The notes under the pieces were generated by a model that ran no database searches, had not been told where the DNA came from, and saw only the letters and a list, made by a program, of their open reading frames with translations. Shown piece after piece: positions 43,850-55,360 of a DNA stretch of 59,387 nt (within the stretch, counting starts at the first letter, position 1; every line of letters begins with the position of its first letter). Source of the stretch: Chloroflexota bacterium (GTDB lineage Bacteria > Chloroflexota > Anaerolineae > Caldilineales > Caldilineaceae); contig BOKO01000032.1 in the NCBI GenBank assembly GCA_016861025.1, forward strand, positions 1 through 59,387, read 5' to 3'. Both the position numbers and the translations under genes were made by a program.

Positions 43850-44382
43850 ACTGGCTGGGCGGCGGATTCATTTCGCGTTGTGGGGGCAGCCAGCGCGCCT
43901 GCCGTTAACCCGGGCAGGACAACCGGCGCAGTGCGTCGCAACCAGCGCCCATGCAATACGCCGATCTGCCCACTGCGCACATCGTTTAGGCTCCAGTAGC
44001 CGCCATAGCGGATAAAACCCGCAATTTCCCAGGCATATAGCACGAGCATCGCCAGAAAAGTTGGCAGCCAAAAGCCGACGAACACAAAGGCAATGTAATG
44101 CCGCGCCGGGTTGACATCATCGACAAAATCAGGATGGAAGCCATCGGCGCCGAATTGATGCGGCGGCGCGCCCGCCATCTGGTGCAGAAAACGCAACGGA
44201 TTCATCACATCTTGCGTGCGGATGCCGGCGCAATCCTCACCGATGCGCAACAGGAACCACACCGAGCCGGGCCAACCAGCCGGGGCCTGTGCAGCCATCT
44301 CCTGCAAATAAGCGAGAAATGCGTTGAAGCCGCTGTTGCATCGATGCATTACAAAAGCAGATAAATCAAAAACACGGCGCAA
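43846..44382 (-). CDS. Hypothetical protein with one or two membrane helices
   Basis: 178 residues, family not recognised. The N-terminal half (about 1-85) is soluble-looking with LRIGEDCAGIRTQDVMNPLR and FHPDFVDDVN. The middle has a hydrophobic stretch HYIAFVFVGFWLPTFLAMLV LYAWEIAGFI (about 95-125), and the C-terminus is basic (LHGRWLRRTAP). Coding potential is supported by a long clean frame with natural composition; the start is uncertain (44382 or a later codon). It could be a divergent membrane protein of the DUF type. Confidence 0.5.
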   Translation of the reverse strand: MRRVFDLSAFVMHRCNSGFNAFLAYLQEMAAQAPAGWPGSVWFLLRIGEDCAGIRTQDVMNPLRFLHQMAGAPPHQFGADGFHPDFVDDVNPARHYIAFVFVGFWLPTFLAMLVLYAWEIAGFIRYGGYWSLNDVRSGQIGVLHGRWLRRTAPVVLPGLTAGALAAPTTRNESAAQPV

Positions 44383-44446
44383 GGCGATTTAGCCAACCAC
44401 TGCGCCGTGTTTGGAATGCAGCTTTTCTATTATGGCAACCGTCAGA

Positions 44447-44773
44447 TCATGCGTGGCTGTGCGAGGCTTGCATCTTGCCCAATGCACGCCAGCGATCCGC
44501 TGCGCCATGTCGGAAGAGCGCCGGATCGAAGTTGGCGAGGAATTCCCACCCTTCAACTGCAAGCCCTTCTTGAATTTCCTTGGTAAGGTCAAACTCCAAC
44601 GTGCGACCGTCGGTCAACACCTGAAAATGGATGATGTCGTCGTTGCCGTCGTCGATAATGTCGACGATGCACGGCCGATCGGTGCCCAACGGTTTCTGAA
44701 AAAATGCCGCCGAACATCTGGCGCAGAACGACAAAGACGCATCACAATAGCCACGGTCCATGACGATTTTCAT
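44447..44773 (-). CDS. Small conserved-looking hypothetical protein
   Basis: 108 residues from the ATG at 44773, with AAGGAG 6-7 bases upstream and a good promoter at 44791-44819. It starts MKIVMDRGYCDASLSFCARC, has two close Cys (FCARC), an acidic centre (VDIIDDGNDDIIHFQV) and LEFDLTKEIQEGLAVEGWEF. No family recognised. The acid-rich segment could bind metal. Expressed on its own. Confidence 0.7.
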   Translation of the reverse strand: MKIVMDRGYCDASLSFCARCSAAFFQKPLGTDRPCIVDIIDDGNDDIIHFQVLTDGRTLEFDLTKEIQEGLAVEGWEFLANFDPALFRHGAADRWRALGKMQASHSHA

Positions 44774-44790
44774 AAAACTTCTCCTTGTGC

Positions 44791-44819
44791 ACTATATGAT
44801 TGTCCGGACCAGTCGACAA
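44791..44819 (-). promoter_or_regulatory. Sigma-70-type promoter for the small hypothetical gene
   Basis: Minus strand TTGTCG (44819-44814), 17 bases, TATAGT (44796-44791). The spacer contains the palindrome GTCCGGAC. Confidence 0.55.
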
Positions 44820-44898
44820 ATTCCAGTATAGCTGTCTTCACTATACTCCTGCACGGGGCAATCGTCCCAAATCGGGCGGGACAGCGCGCCAACTTTGA

Positions 44899-46452
<1,554 letters not shown>

Positions 46453-46492
46453 ATTTTCCTCCTTTGGGTTGGTGGCTTCAACCATTTACATG

Positions 46493-48325
<1,833 letters not shown>

Positions 48326-48527
48326 ACCCGCGCCATCCTCGCCATTGCGTCGGACATTTTTTAGTCGTTCCGGTGATTGATTCGATCCCTCCTAACAATA
48401 ACCAGAAATTCGTCTGTCACCAAACCTTTGCCCAGTCCGAATGCATGGTTTTCCGCTGCGAACACGACGGGGGATTGCCCAATCTATATCTCAGTTGCTG
48501 AATCTGGTCTGTTCGTGGAGAATCGCG

Positions 48528-48914
48528 TTACTCCGCCCAACGTTCCACTTCACCCACGATCTTGAAGTGGCGGGTGCTGGGCTGCGGGGGCCAGGCGTCA
48601 ATTGGCTGCCCCACTGTCGACGAAGGCGTAACCATCGGCGGCTGCATCGGCGACGGATGACCGGTCAGAACGATCACAGGCGGCTGATAGATGGGCTGTG
48701 CACGTTCTGATGTGACTCGTTCCCATTGCTCGTCATCGTGGTCTTCGCGACGGCGGCTGTTGGCGAGAATCAGCAGCGAAGTCGGGATGCTCGCCAACAC
48801 GCCGAGCAGGATGCCGATCGCCATGCCGACGGCATCGGCGCTCAAACGGCTGCCCAATCGCCACACAACCACACAACCGAGCACTACAAGCACCAACAAT
48901 ACGACTCGTTTCAT
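48528..48914 (-). CDS. Small membrane protein downstream of the FtsK-like gene
   Basis: 128 residues from the ATG at 48914 (AAAGGAAG upstream). Two hydrophobic segments (VVLLVLVVLGCVVVW, then AVGMAIGILLGVLASIPTSL LI), a basic/acidic turn (NSRRREDHDDEQWERV), and a Pro-rich tail (QPPVIVLTGHPSPMQPPMV). No family recognised. It starts 36 bases after the FtsK-like stop, so the two are probably co-transcribed; it may recruit or anchor the soluble ATPase at the membrane. Confidence 0.65.
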   Translation of the reverse strand: MKRVVLLVLVVLGCVVVWRLGSRLSADAVGMAIGILLGVLASIPTSLLILANSRRREDHDDEQWERVTSERAQPIYQPPVIVLTGHPSPMQPPMVTPSSTVGQPIDAWPPQPSTRHFKIVGEVERWAE

Positions 48915-48949
48915 GGTGACTTCCTTTCGGCGCCAGTCCGCTCGCTTGT

Positions 48950-49999
48950 TCATCTGGCCGGGCGCCGCCAACCGACTTCTGCGCCCGGCGGCGACAGGCG
49001 ACTGCCAAGCGCCCGACATTCCTCTTCACTGATCCAGGCGGCCTGAAAGCGGATCGCCTCTCCTTTCGCCACAAGCAGAAAGTCGCCGCGGCCGGCGAGC
49101 TTCTCGGCGCCGCTGTCGGTGATGCCGGTGGCGTAGCGCGCCTCATCACGCCCGGCGACTGCGCCGACCAATCGCACCGGGAAATTGGCTTTTATGGCGC
49201 TGCCGATGAGGCTGGCGGAGGGCTTCTGTGTGCACGCAATCAGGTGGATGCCAGATTGACGACCACGCTGCGCCAGCCGTGTAAGCGCACCCTCCACGGC
49301 TTTGCCCCCGGTCTGAAATAGATCTGCCAGCTCATCGATGGCGACAACGAGCAGTGGGGTGCTGACCCGTTCGGCGTCGCGACGCTCCATCTCGCGCACG
49401 ATCAATCGAAGCTGCATCGCCGCCGCCTGCGCATTGTCGATCAGCTCGCCCTCAATGTGGGGTAGATGCGCCAACGGCGCAAAGCCTCGGCGCTTAGGGT
49501 CGATCAGGATCATCCGCAGCAACTGTGCGTCGTTTTTGAGCGCCAGCGACGCCAGGATCGTGCGCGCCAACGCACTCTTGCCGCTGCCGGTGGTTCCCAC
49601 AATCAACAGATGCACCACATCCGGCGCAGGCAGACGCAACAGCAGCGGCTGACCAGATTCCTCCAAGCCAAGAACTGCGGTGTTGGGGGGCGCATCATCG
49701 CCCAACATCTCGACAAGCTTGAACAGGCGCACCGGTTCAGTAAGCTGACGCGGCAATTCGATGTGAACAAACGCGCCGCTGCGCGAAATACGCACCGATT
49801 CACACCCAAGCCCAAGCGCGATCTCCTCCGCCAGTGACATCACCCGATTGACGCGCACCGACGGTTTCAACCGCACACGAAACTGAATAAAGCGCGGGGT
49901 GACGACGCCGCCAAGCACCAACCCCTCCGCCTTGTGCAGCGCCAGGATCGCCTCGATCTGGTCGGCGCTCCGTTCCAGCCATTCACGATCTGGTAGCAT
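48950..49999 (-). CDS. Short FtsK/SpoIIIE-type DNA-translocase ATPase
   Basis: 349 residues from the ATG at 49999 (AGGAGGAC upstream). No membrane helices and no gamma domain: only a small alpha-like part (1-110) and the RecA-like motor. Walker A GTTGSGKSALA (135-145), Walker B LLVVAIDELADL (216-227), the sensor QSGIHLIACTQKPSA (248-262) and GAEKLAGRGDFLL (297-309), which matches the FtsK GAxxLLGxGDML motif. Chromosomal FtsK is usually over 700 residues. This form is like those on plasmids, phages or integrative elements. Its promoter contains a SOS-box-like palindrome, and a small membrane protein follows. Confidence 0.85.
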   Translation of the reverse strand: MLPDREWLERSADQIEAILALHKAEGLVLGGVVTPRFIQFRVRLKPSVRVNRVMSLAEEIALGLGCESVRISRSGAFVHIELPRQLTEPVRLFKLVEMLGDDAPPNTAVLGLEESGQPLLLRLPAPDVVHLLIVGTTGSGKSALARTILASLALKNDAQLLRMILIDPKRRGFAPLAHLPHIEGELIDNAQAAAMQLRLIVREMERRDAERVSTPLLVVAIDELADLFQTGGKAVEGALTRLAQRGRQSGIHLIACTQKPSASLIGSAIKANFPVRLVGAVAGRDEARYATGITDSGAEKLAGRGDFLLVAKGEAIRFQAAWISEEECRALGSRLSPPGAEVGWRRPAR

Positions 50000-50021
50000 A
50001 GCCTGAGTCCTCCTGCACTAA

Positions 50022-50051
50022 ATTGTATAGAACATTTGTTCTATTTGTCAA
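50022..50051 (-). promoter_or_regulatory. Promoter of the FtsK-like gene with an operator palindrome in its spacer
   Basis: Minus strand TTGACA (50051-50046), 18 bases, TACAAT (50027-50022). The spacer is almost filled by TAGAACATTTGTTCTA (50028-50043), whose core GAAC-N4-GTTC is the LexA-box pattern of Gram-positive-type SOS systems. A bound repressor would block RNA polymerase directly. LexA control is inferred, and no lexA or recA is in the window. Confidence 0.65.
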
Positions 50052-50200
50052 GAGGCATTCTGATTCAAAATACAACATGTAAACCGTTACAAATTTCTTA
50101 CACTTTTCACACGACCGTTTTTCATCTTATCGCCATAATCAGGGTGAATCGGACAACCGGCTCACTAAAACAAGCAGAATTTTTGATAACGGAGGTATGT

Positions 50201-50806
50201 ATGTTCAACAAATTTTCATGGAAACAGTGGGTGACGCTCGGACTTGTGGCGATCATGACAATGAGTGCGTTTGCATTCTTGCCACAGACAAGCTTTGCCC
50301 AGAGCGACGATAGCGCAGACCAGCCGACTACGCCAGCGAAACCCTGGGGGCGCGGTGGGATGATGTTCGGCTTTGGCGCAAGGGGCGAATTCCGCAGTCA
50401 GCATGAAGCTTTCCTGGCGGAGGCGCTTGGCATCACAGTCGAGGAACTGCAGGCGGCGCAGCAGAAAGCGCATGAAGCAATGATCGCGCAGGCAGTGGAG
50501 GACGGCTATTTGACGCAGGAACAGGCTGACTTAATGGCGGCGCGCCATGCGTTCATGCAATTCTACAGGGATAACGCCACGTTGACCTTTGAAGATGCGC
50601 TGAATGCCGCCGTCGAGGCTGGCGCCATCACCCAGGAACAGGCCAACCTGCTCAAGGAAGCACAGGGACAGTGGGGACGCGGCATGGAAGGATGGCGCGA
50701 CGGCGGCCGTGGCAATTTCCGCCCGCATGGCATGATGCCGGGGCGCGGCAATCGCATGATGCCAGGTTACCAGGCGCCCACCCCGACGCCCGAAGCCAAC
50801 TCGTAA
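50201..50806 (+). CDS. Secreted helical protein, family not recognised
   Basis: 201 residues from the ATG at 50201 (GGAGGT upstream). Signal peptide about 1-33 ending SFAQ. Then a Gly-rich turn and two copies of a helical motif: EALGITVEELQAAQQKAHEA, EDGYLTQEQADLMAARHAFM, and later EAGAITQEQANLLKEAQGQW. This is the pattern of DUF2680-like and similar extracytoplasmic helix-rich proteins. The Gly/Arg/Met-rich tail (GRGNRMMPGYQ) is unusual. A strong terminator follows. Confidence 0.75.
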   Translation: MFNKFSWKQWVTLGLVAIMTMSAFAFLPQTSFAQSDDSADQPTTPAKPWGRGGMMFGFGARGEFRSQHEAFLAEALGITVEELQAAQQKAHEAMIAQAVEDGYLTQEQADLMAARHAFMQFYRDNATLTFEDALNAAVEAGAITQEQANLLKEAQGQWGRGMEGWRDGGRGNFRPHGMMPGRGNRMMPGYQAPTPTPEANS

Positions 50807-51012
50807 ACGGCGTCAATGTAGAAATCGGTTTTGTGAACACCTTCCCGGAAGCTCCGAGCTTCCGGGAAGGTGTTTGTACGGTTTTTTGTCCAGCCATTGC
50901 GCTGACAGACTAAGGCTGCTGTGCCTGCAGCGCCTTCTGGACATCCACCAGCAGTATACTCGCCGCTAAGTTGCAACCACTGCGTCAGGTCGGGATCATA
51001 AAGTGTGCTCAC
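50767..51012 (-). CDS. Doubtful short reading frame on the minus strand
   Basis: A GTG at 51012 preceded by AAAGGAA opens an 81-residue frame (MSTLYDPDLTQWLQLSGEYT) that passes through a strong terminator hairpin. The first 45 residues look protein-like, the rest does not. Possibly the remnant of a larger gene that ended in the terminator. Confidence 0.2.
   Translation of the reverse strand: MSTLYDPDLTQWLQLSGEYTAGGCPEGAAGTAALVCQRNGWTKNRTNTFPEARSFREGVHKTDFYIDAVYELASGVGVGAW
50836..50886 (+). terminator. Rho-independent terminator after the secreted helical protein
   Basis: An 18-bp perfect stem (50836-50853 with 50857-50874; arms AACACCTTCCCGGAAGCT and AGCTTCCGGGAAGGTGTT) and loop CCG, followed within 8 bases by TTTTTT (50882-50887). 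Strongest terminator in the window and also usable from the other strand. Confidence 0.85.
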
Positions 51013-51049
51013 GGTCGAATTCCTTTCTTTGCTTTATGGGTGGTTGCCT

Positions 51050-52060
51050 TCATGGATAGGTTGTGATCAATTCGATCAGCCTCGGGTACGTGAGATCGGT
51101 GTTGGCGCCGACCGCGTCCGTGGAGATGAAGTCATGTGGAAGCCAGGGCAGCAGCGCAAAACGGTAGGTCGCCACCGTGCCGTCCTGCTTGCGCCAGGCG
51201 CCAGAAAGCGCGTCGATCGCGCCCAGATTCACAGCCGGGTCGCCCCAGTTGCTGATTATCAACTGCGCCTGCGATGCGGGTGGCTGTGCGTCGGCAAGCG
51301 CTTGCACCGCCAGACCGAGCCGGTAAATCTCCCCCAGTGCGCGCAGCGAGAAACCTGGATAACCGCTCTCAGCCTGGAAGTTCTCGCGGTTGATCGGATC
51401 CCACCAGACGTAGATATCCGGCGACAGCCCTAGAATCAACCGTGTAAGCGCTGGCGTCAGTAGATTCGGCGTGAACCGAAAGCCCAGCGCTGGCGACATC
51501 GGGGCGGCAAGGCGCAGGTCGCTGCGCAACTGAGCGCCAGCCGCCGCCACATTGCCGCCCAACGACAATCCGGCCATGGTCACCTCTTCACCCAGCCCCG
51601 CCGCCAGATCCGCTGTTGGGTCCATCATCGCAGCTAACTCTTCGGCAGAGAGTTCAGCCAGTGCATTGGAGGTGCGATCGACGTAGCCATGCCTGGGCAG
51701 CCGTGGGACAAACACATTGTAGCCATCTTCGTAGAAAAGCTGCGCCAATTCGTGATATTGGAAAGGACAGGCCGTCAATCCATGAAAAAGAATGATAGCG
51801 CGCTCGGTTTTGGCGCCATGAGTGAGCACATAGGGCAGACAAATCTCGTCGATATCGCCGCGAGCACGCTCTTCGGCGAGCAGCGCGTCAAAGCGCGCCA
51901 TTGCTTCGTCGTAGCTGCGCGCCGGATCGGGCGATGCGCCAAGCGCCACCGGCTGAATCTCCGGCATCGTCAAAGACCACAGGTAGATTGCCAGATAGGC
52001 GGCAAGTACGAGCGCCAGCACAACCAACACCGTATAGCCGATAAATCGGAGAATGCGCAT
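51050..52060 (-). CDS. Alpha/beta-hydrolase (lipase/carboxylesterase-like), membrane-anchored
   Basis: 336 residues from the ATG at 52060. Residues 8-30 (YTVLVVLALVLAAYLAIYLW) are a signal anchor. The alpha/beta-hydrolase fold is shown by IILFHGLTACPFQYHELAQL (oxyanion HG), DGYNVFVPRLPRHGY, and the nucleophile elbow MAGLSLGGNVAA with the catalytic Ser; the Asp and His would be in IISNWGDPAVN and LLPWLPHDF. The HGLTACP/PRHGY patterns resemble carboxylesterase and monoacylglycerol-lipase relatives. It faces divergently from tatA. Confidence 0.85.
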   Translation of the reverse strand: MRILRFIGYTVLVVLALVLAAYLAIYLWSLTMPEIQPVALGASPDPARSYDEAMARFDALLAEERARGDIDEICLPYVLTHGAKTERAIILFHGLTACPFQYHELAQLFYEDGYNVFVPRLPRHGYVDRTSNALAELSAEELAAMMDPTADLAAGLGEEVTMAGLSLGGNVAAAGAQLRSDLRLAAPMSPALGFRFTPNLLTPALTRLILGLSPDIYVWWDPINRENFQAESGYPGFSLRALGEIYRLGLAVQALADAQPPASQAQLIISNWGDPAVNLGAIDALSGAWRKQDGTVATYRFALLPWLPHDFISTDAVGANTDLTYPRLIELITTYP

Positions 52061-52286
52061 AGATTTTTCCTTGACTGACCTTTGGATGATGTCGGGCAAT
52101 CAACAAGGGCGCAGTGCACTGCCCCCAACTGACGCGGCAGGAATTTGATCACAAGAACCAAATTCGGTTTATTATACATGCAGTATGTCGCCTCGCCAGA
52201 GTGATTTCAAATTGTTGGGCGCCTCCAACCGCCTCGGGGAATTTGATGTGATGATTTGGCGGAGGCGTGCAAGGCGTGATTCTCAC

Positions 52287-52314
52287 TTGCACAAGTCGTT
52301 TTGCGTGTTATAAT
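52287..52314 (+). promoter_or_regulatory. Promoter ahead of tatA
   Basis: TTGCAC (52287-52292), 16 bases, TATAAT (52309-52314). It leaves a leader of about 175 bases before tatA. The 52061-52286 stretch shows no other feature. Confidence 0.6.
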
Positions 52315-52415
52315 GAGCAGCGGAAAAGCTGAATGCAGTGGGCGTTGGCCTCTGTGGGCACGCATGATGTTGCTGCAAGATGAGGCTGAGTAGATGTTTG
52401 TTTCCCCATTCGGTT

Positions 52416-52449
52416 GATTGCTACAACCCGAGACGGGCTTTAGTCAATC
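52416..52449 (+). promoter_or_regulatory. Hairpin in the tatA leader
   Basis: GATTGCTACAACCCG (52416-52430) and CGGGCTTTAGTCAATC (52434-52449) pair except for a bulge and mismatches. The ribosome site follows 33 bases later. A regulatory role is unproven. Confidence 0.35.
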
Positions 52450-52494
52450 TTCCGCTGGGGCGCGACATCTAGTAGATTTTAAGGAGACGATCAC

Positions 52495-52719
52495 ATGCTA
52501 CCCTTCAATTTTGGTCCGGTCGAGTTGATCCTGATTCTGGTAATCGTCGCCATGCTTTTTGGCGTCGGCAAATTGCCGGAGGTTTTTGGCGCCGTCGGCA
52601 AGGGCATTCGCGAATTCCGCAAAGAGTCGGGAATCGAAGGCCAGAAAAAGAATCAGGTTGAAGCAAAGTCGGGCGAACAATCTGCGATTTCCAACGACTC
52701 CTCTGCTCCACAAGCATAA
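52495..52719 (+). CDS. tatA: Twin-arginine translocase subunit TatA/TatE
   Basis: 74 residues from the ATG at 52495 (AAGGAG upstream). One N-terminal helix (ELILILVIVAMLFGVGKLPE), the FG turn and an amphipathic helix (FGAVGKGIREFRKES), then a polar tail: the standard TatA plan. It forms the pore that exports folded proteins with the TatC receptor. tatC is not in the window. Followed by secG 255 bases later. Confidence 0.93.
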   Translation: MLPFNFGPVELILILVIVAMLFGVGKLPEVFGAVGKGIREFRKESGIEGQKKNQVEAKSGEQSAISNDSSAPQA

Positions 52720-52974
52720 AATTTCGCGTGCTCCAGGCATGGCAAAGTGCTGCGCACCGGTGCGATCGACGCATCTGGCGACGTTTCAATACTGAGATGT
52801 ACTGGATTGAACGGCTTGACCTGGTTTTCGATGCGCGCTCTGCATCAAGATTTGGCGTCGATGCGTTGGCGTGAGATTTGTCTCCCAATCGCTTGCTTGA
52901 TATACTCTATCTTTGCGTGTGTAACAGACGCCTGTAGAAATTTTTGCATAGAGCACAAAACGGGGTGACGCTCA

Positions 52975-53199
52975 ATGAATATCATCACATTCATGATGAT
53001 TGCTATGAACATTATTGCGATTGCGCTGATTTCGGTGATCATCATTCAAGGGCAGACCGGCGCCGGGTTGGGAGCAGTCTTTGGCGGTGGTGACATCTAT
53101 CGCTCACGGCGCGGCATGGAAAAGACTTTGTGGCAATTGACATTCGTGCTTACAGGGGTCTTCCTGGTTCTCTGTCTTGTCACAGTCATGATCAGTTGA
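52975..53199 (+). CDS. secG: Preprotein translocase subunit SecG
   Basis: 74 residues. Two hydrophobic helices (MMIAMNIIAIALISVIIIQG and LTFVLTGVFLVLCLVTVMIS) and the conserved loop QGQTGAGLGAVFGGGDIYRS RRG fit SecG, which assists SecYE. GGGGTGA-like sequence lies upstream. The gene is followed by an SBP5 gene 98 bases later on the same strand. 52720-52974 holds no recognised feature. Confidence 0.9.
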   Translation: MNIITFMMIAMNIIAIALISVIIIQGQTGAGLGAVFGGGDIYRSRRGMEKTLWQLTFVLTGVFLVLCLVTVMIS

Positions 53200-53297
53200 A
53201 CGATCCCGTCTGGGCTGCGCAACGACGGGGAGTGGGAAATGCGCGATAGAAAAATGCGCCCCCTCACTGAATTTTGAAGTGCGCCGTTATTTTCCTC

Positions 53298-55055
53298 ATG
53301 CAATTTCCGCCAACATTGAATGCTACGTCAGCCGGCGCCGTTTCGCCGGCTGAATCAATTCATCGGCACATGCGCTGGCTATTGGCAATCGCTCTGGCCG
53401 GCATTGGCGTGCTTCTCCTGTCTCTGGGGTTCGCAACTTATACGGTTCCGACCGTGCTTGTACCCGATCGCGGCGGCGTTTTCCGCGAAGGGGTTGCCGG
53501 CGCCCCCCAATACCTGCATCCGGTCTGGTGCCGCAATGACTTGGGCGCCGACAGCGATCTCTGCAACCTTGTCTATCGTGGATTGATGCAACTCGACGCC
53601 AATGGCCGCATCGTGCCAGACCTGGCAGAAAGTTGGAGCACGATCGATGGTCGCGTCTATCAATTTCGCCTGAGACCGAATTTATTCTGGCATGACGGTC
53701 AGGCGCTGACTGTTGACGATGTCTATTTTTCATTGACGACGCTGCAAGACCCTGCGTTGGCGAACATCCCCGGTTTGTCAACATTGTGGCGCAGCATGAC
53801 GGTCGAAAAGCTCGATGAACGCACCATTCAGGTCACGCTGCCACAGCCCTTTGCGCCTTTTATTGACTTGATGACAGTTGGGTTGTTGCCGGAGCATATC
53901 TATCGCAACACTCCCGTTTTGGATCTGGTCACGAAACCTCTCACAGCAAACCCGATCGGCGCAGGCCCGATGCGAATTGTCGAGATTGCCTCGAATCGCG
54001 TCCGACTGGAGCCAAGTCCATTCAACGGCGGACAGACACCCTACATCCTGGCTTTGGAGCTTCGCTTTTATCCAGATTATCCAAGCATCGTCGCTGCATT
54101 TGATGAACAGCAGATCGATGGTTTGAGCACCATTTTGCCCGGTGACATCAGAATTGCCGCCCAACGCGATGACATCCAGCTATTCTCGTCGGTGGAGTCT
54201 GCCTATGAGAATGTATTGCTCAACCTTAACAATCCGAACACGCCTTTCTTTCAAGATCGACGGGTGCGTGAGGCGCTGCTGGCTGCAATCGACCGCACCA
54301 CGCTGATCGACGACGTGCTCTCCGGACAGGGCGTAGTTGCCCACGGCACAATTGCGCCCGGCCATTGGGCGTATTCCGACGCTGTTGCGCAGCATCCCTA
54401 CGACCCGGATCGCGCACGTGCACTGCTCGAGCAGGCAGGCTGGGTTGACAGCAATGGGGATGGGGTGCGCGAACAGGATGGCGCGCCGCTTCGCTTTATT
54501 TTGCTCGTCAAAGACGATCTACGCCATCAACAGATCGGCGCCTATCTCGCAGAAAGCTGGGCGGAGATTGGCGTCAGCGTCAACGTTCAACCCGTCTCTT
54601 TCAACGGCATGGTGTCTGATTTCCTCGCACCGCGCGCATTTGAAGCTGCTCTTACTGACTGGAGGCAGGTGGGCGACCCCGATCCCTTTGCGCAATGGCA
54701 TAGCAGCCAGATCGAAGGCAATGGTCAGAATTATGGCGCATGGAACAATCCCAACGCCGATCAATTGATGGAAGCCGCGCGTGCAACGACAGATGAGGCG
54801 CAGCGACGTGAGTATTACGCCGAATTTCAAGCCATCTTTGCCGATGAGTTGCCGGCGCTTCCCCTTTTTCACCCATTGTATACATACGGCGTCAGCACCC
54901 GCGTCAACAACGTTCAGATAGGTGCGCTCAATACACCATCGGAGCGCTTCAGCAGCTTTCCATCCTGGTACATTGACTCGCGTCGTATTCCCGCCAGCCA
55001 GGTGCAGGCAGATGCGACGTCTCCGTCACCTGCAGATGCGCCAGGCGCTCCATAA
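53298..55055 (+). CDS. Cluster-5 ABC substrate-binding protein with membrane anchor
   Basis: 585 residues from the ATG at 53298; a TTG at 53274 and an ATG at 53370 are alternatives with equally weak ribosome sites. Residues about 25-47 (WLLAIALAGIGVLLLSLGFA) form a membrane anchor and no lipobox Cys follows, unlike the other three SBP5s here. Normal domain order: FRLRPNLFWHDGQALTVDDV, GAGPMRIVEIA, LLNLNNPNTPFFQDRRVREA, then YDPDRARALLEQAGWVDSNG. The end is a Pro/Ala-rich tail. No permease or ATPase gene is nearby; it would have to use another transporter or a sensing role. Confidence 0.88.
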   Translation: MQFPPTLNATSAGAVSPAESIHRHMRWLLAIALAGIGVLLLSLGFATYTVPTVLVPDRGGVFREGVAGAPQYLHPVWCRNDLGADSDLCNLVYRGLMQLDANGRIVPDLAESWSTIDGRVYQFRLRPNLFWHDGQALTVDDVYFSLTTLQDPALANIPGLSTLWRSMTVEKLDERTIQVTLPQPFAPFIDLMTVGLLPEHIYRNTPVLDLVTKPLTANPIGAGPMRIVEIASNRVRLEPSPFNGGQTPYILALELRFYPDYPSIVAAFDEQQIDGLSTILPGDIRIAAQRDDIQLFSSVESAYENVLLNLNNPNTPFFQDRRVREALLAAIDRTTLIDDVLSGQGVVAHGTIAPGHWAYSDAVAQHPYDPDRARALLEQAGWVDSNGDGVREQDGAPLRFILLVKDDLRHQQIGAYLAESWAEIGVSVNVQPVSFNGMVSDFLAPRAFEAALTDWRQVGDPDPFAQWHSSQIEGNGQNYGAWNNPNADQLMEAARATTDEAQRREYYAEFQAIFADELPALPLFHPLYTYGVSTRVNNVQIGALNTPSERFSSFPSWYIDSRRIPASQVQADATSPSPADAPGAP

Positions 55056-55200
55056 GCGTTGCAGACAAACGACGAATTGACTGTCAATACTCAATCATAA
55101 GACCTCGAAACCACCCTACAACCTCAACACCCCTGCTTCAAGTTGAGGACATTCATCTTTGCCCCAAACGTGGAGTGCACTCAATCTCAAAAAATGATGA

Positions 55201-55230
55201 TTGCAGCCCCACCAGTTCCTGTGATATAGT
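55201..55230 (+). promoter_or_regulatory. Possible promoter of the sugar-binding-protein gene
   Basis: TTGCAG (55201-55206), 18 bases, TATAGT (55225-55230). It leaves about 125 bases of leader before the ATG at 55361. The rest of 55056-55360 shows no gene. Confidence 0.4.
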
Positions 55231-55360
55231 GGACGTGCAGCAAAAACGTGTGTAAGAATTTAGCCGGCATCCGCGGATTCCATCTCTGCCAGGTCGAGTT
55301 CGTCACCGGCGCATCCATTCTCCGTTGTACAATCGACAATTCATAAGGAGGCTATCCAGT

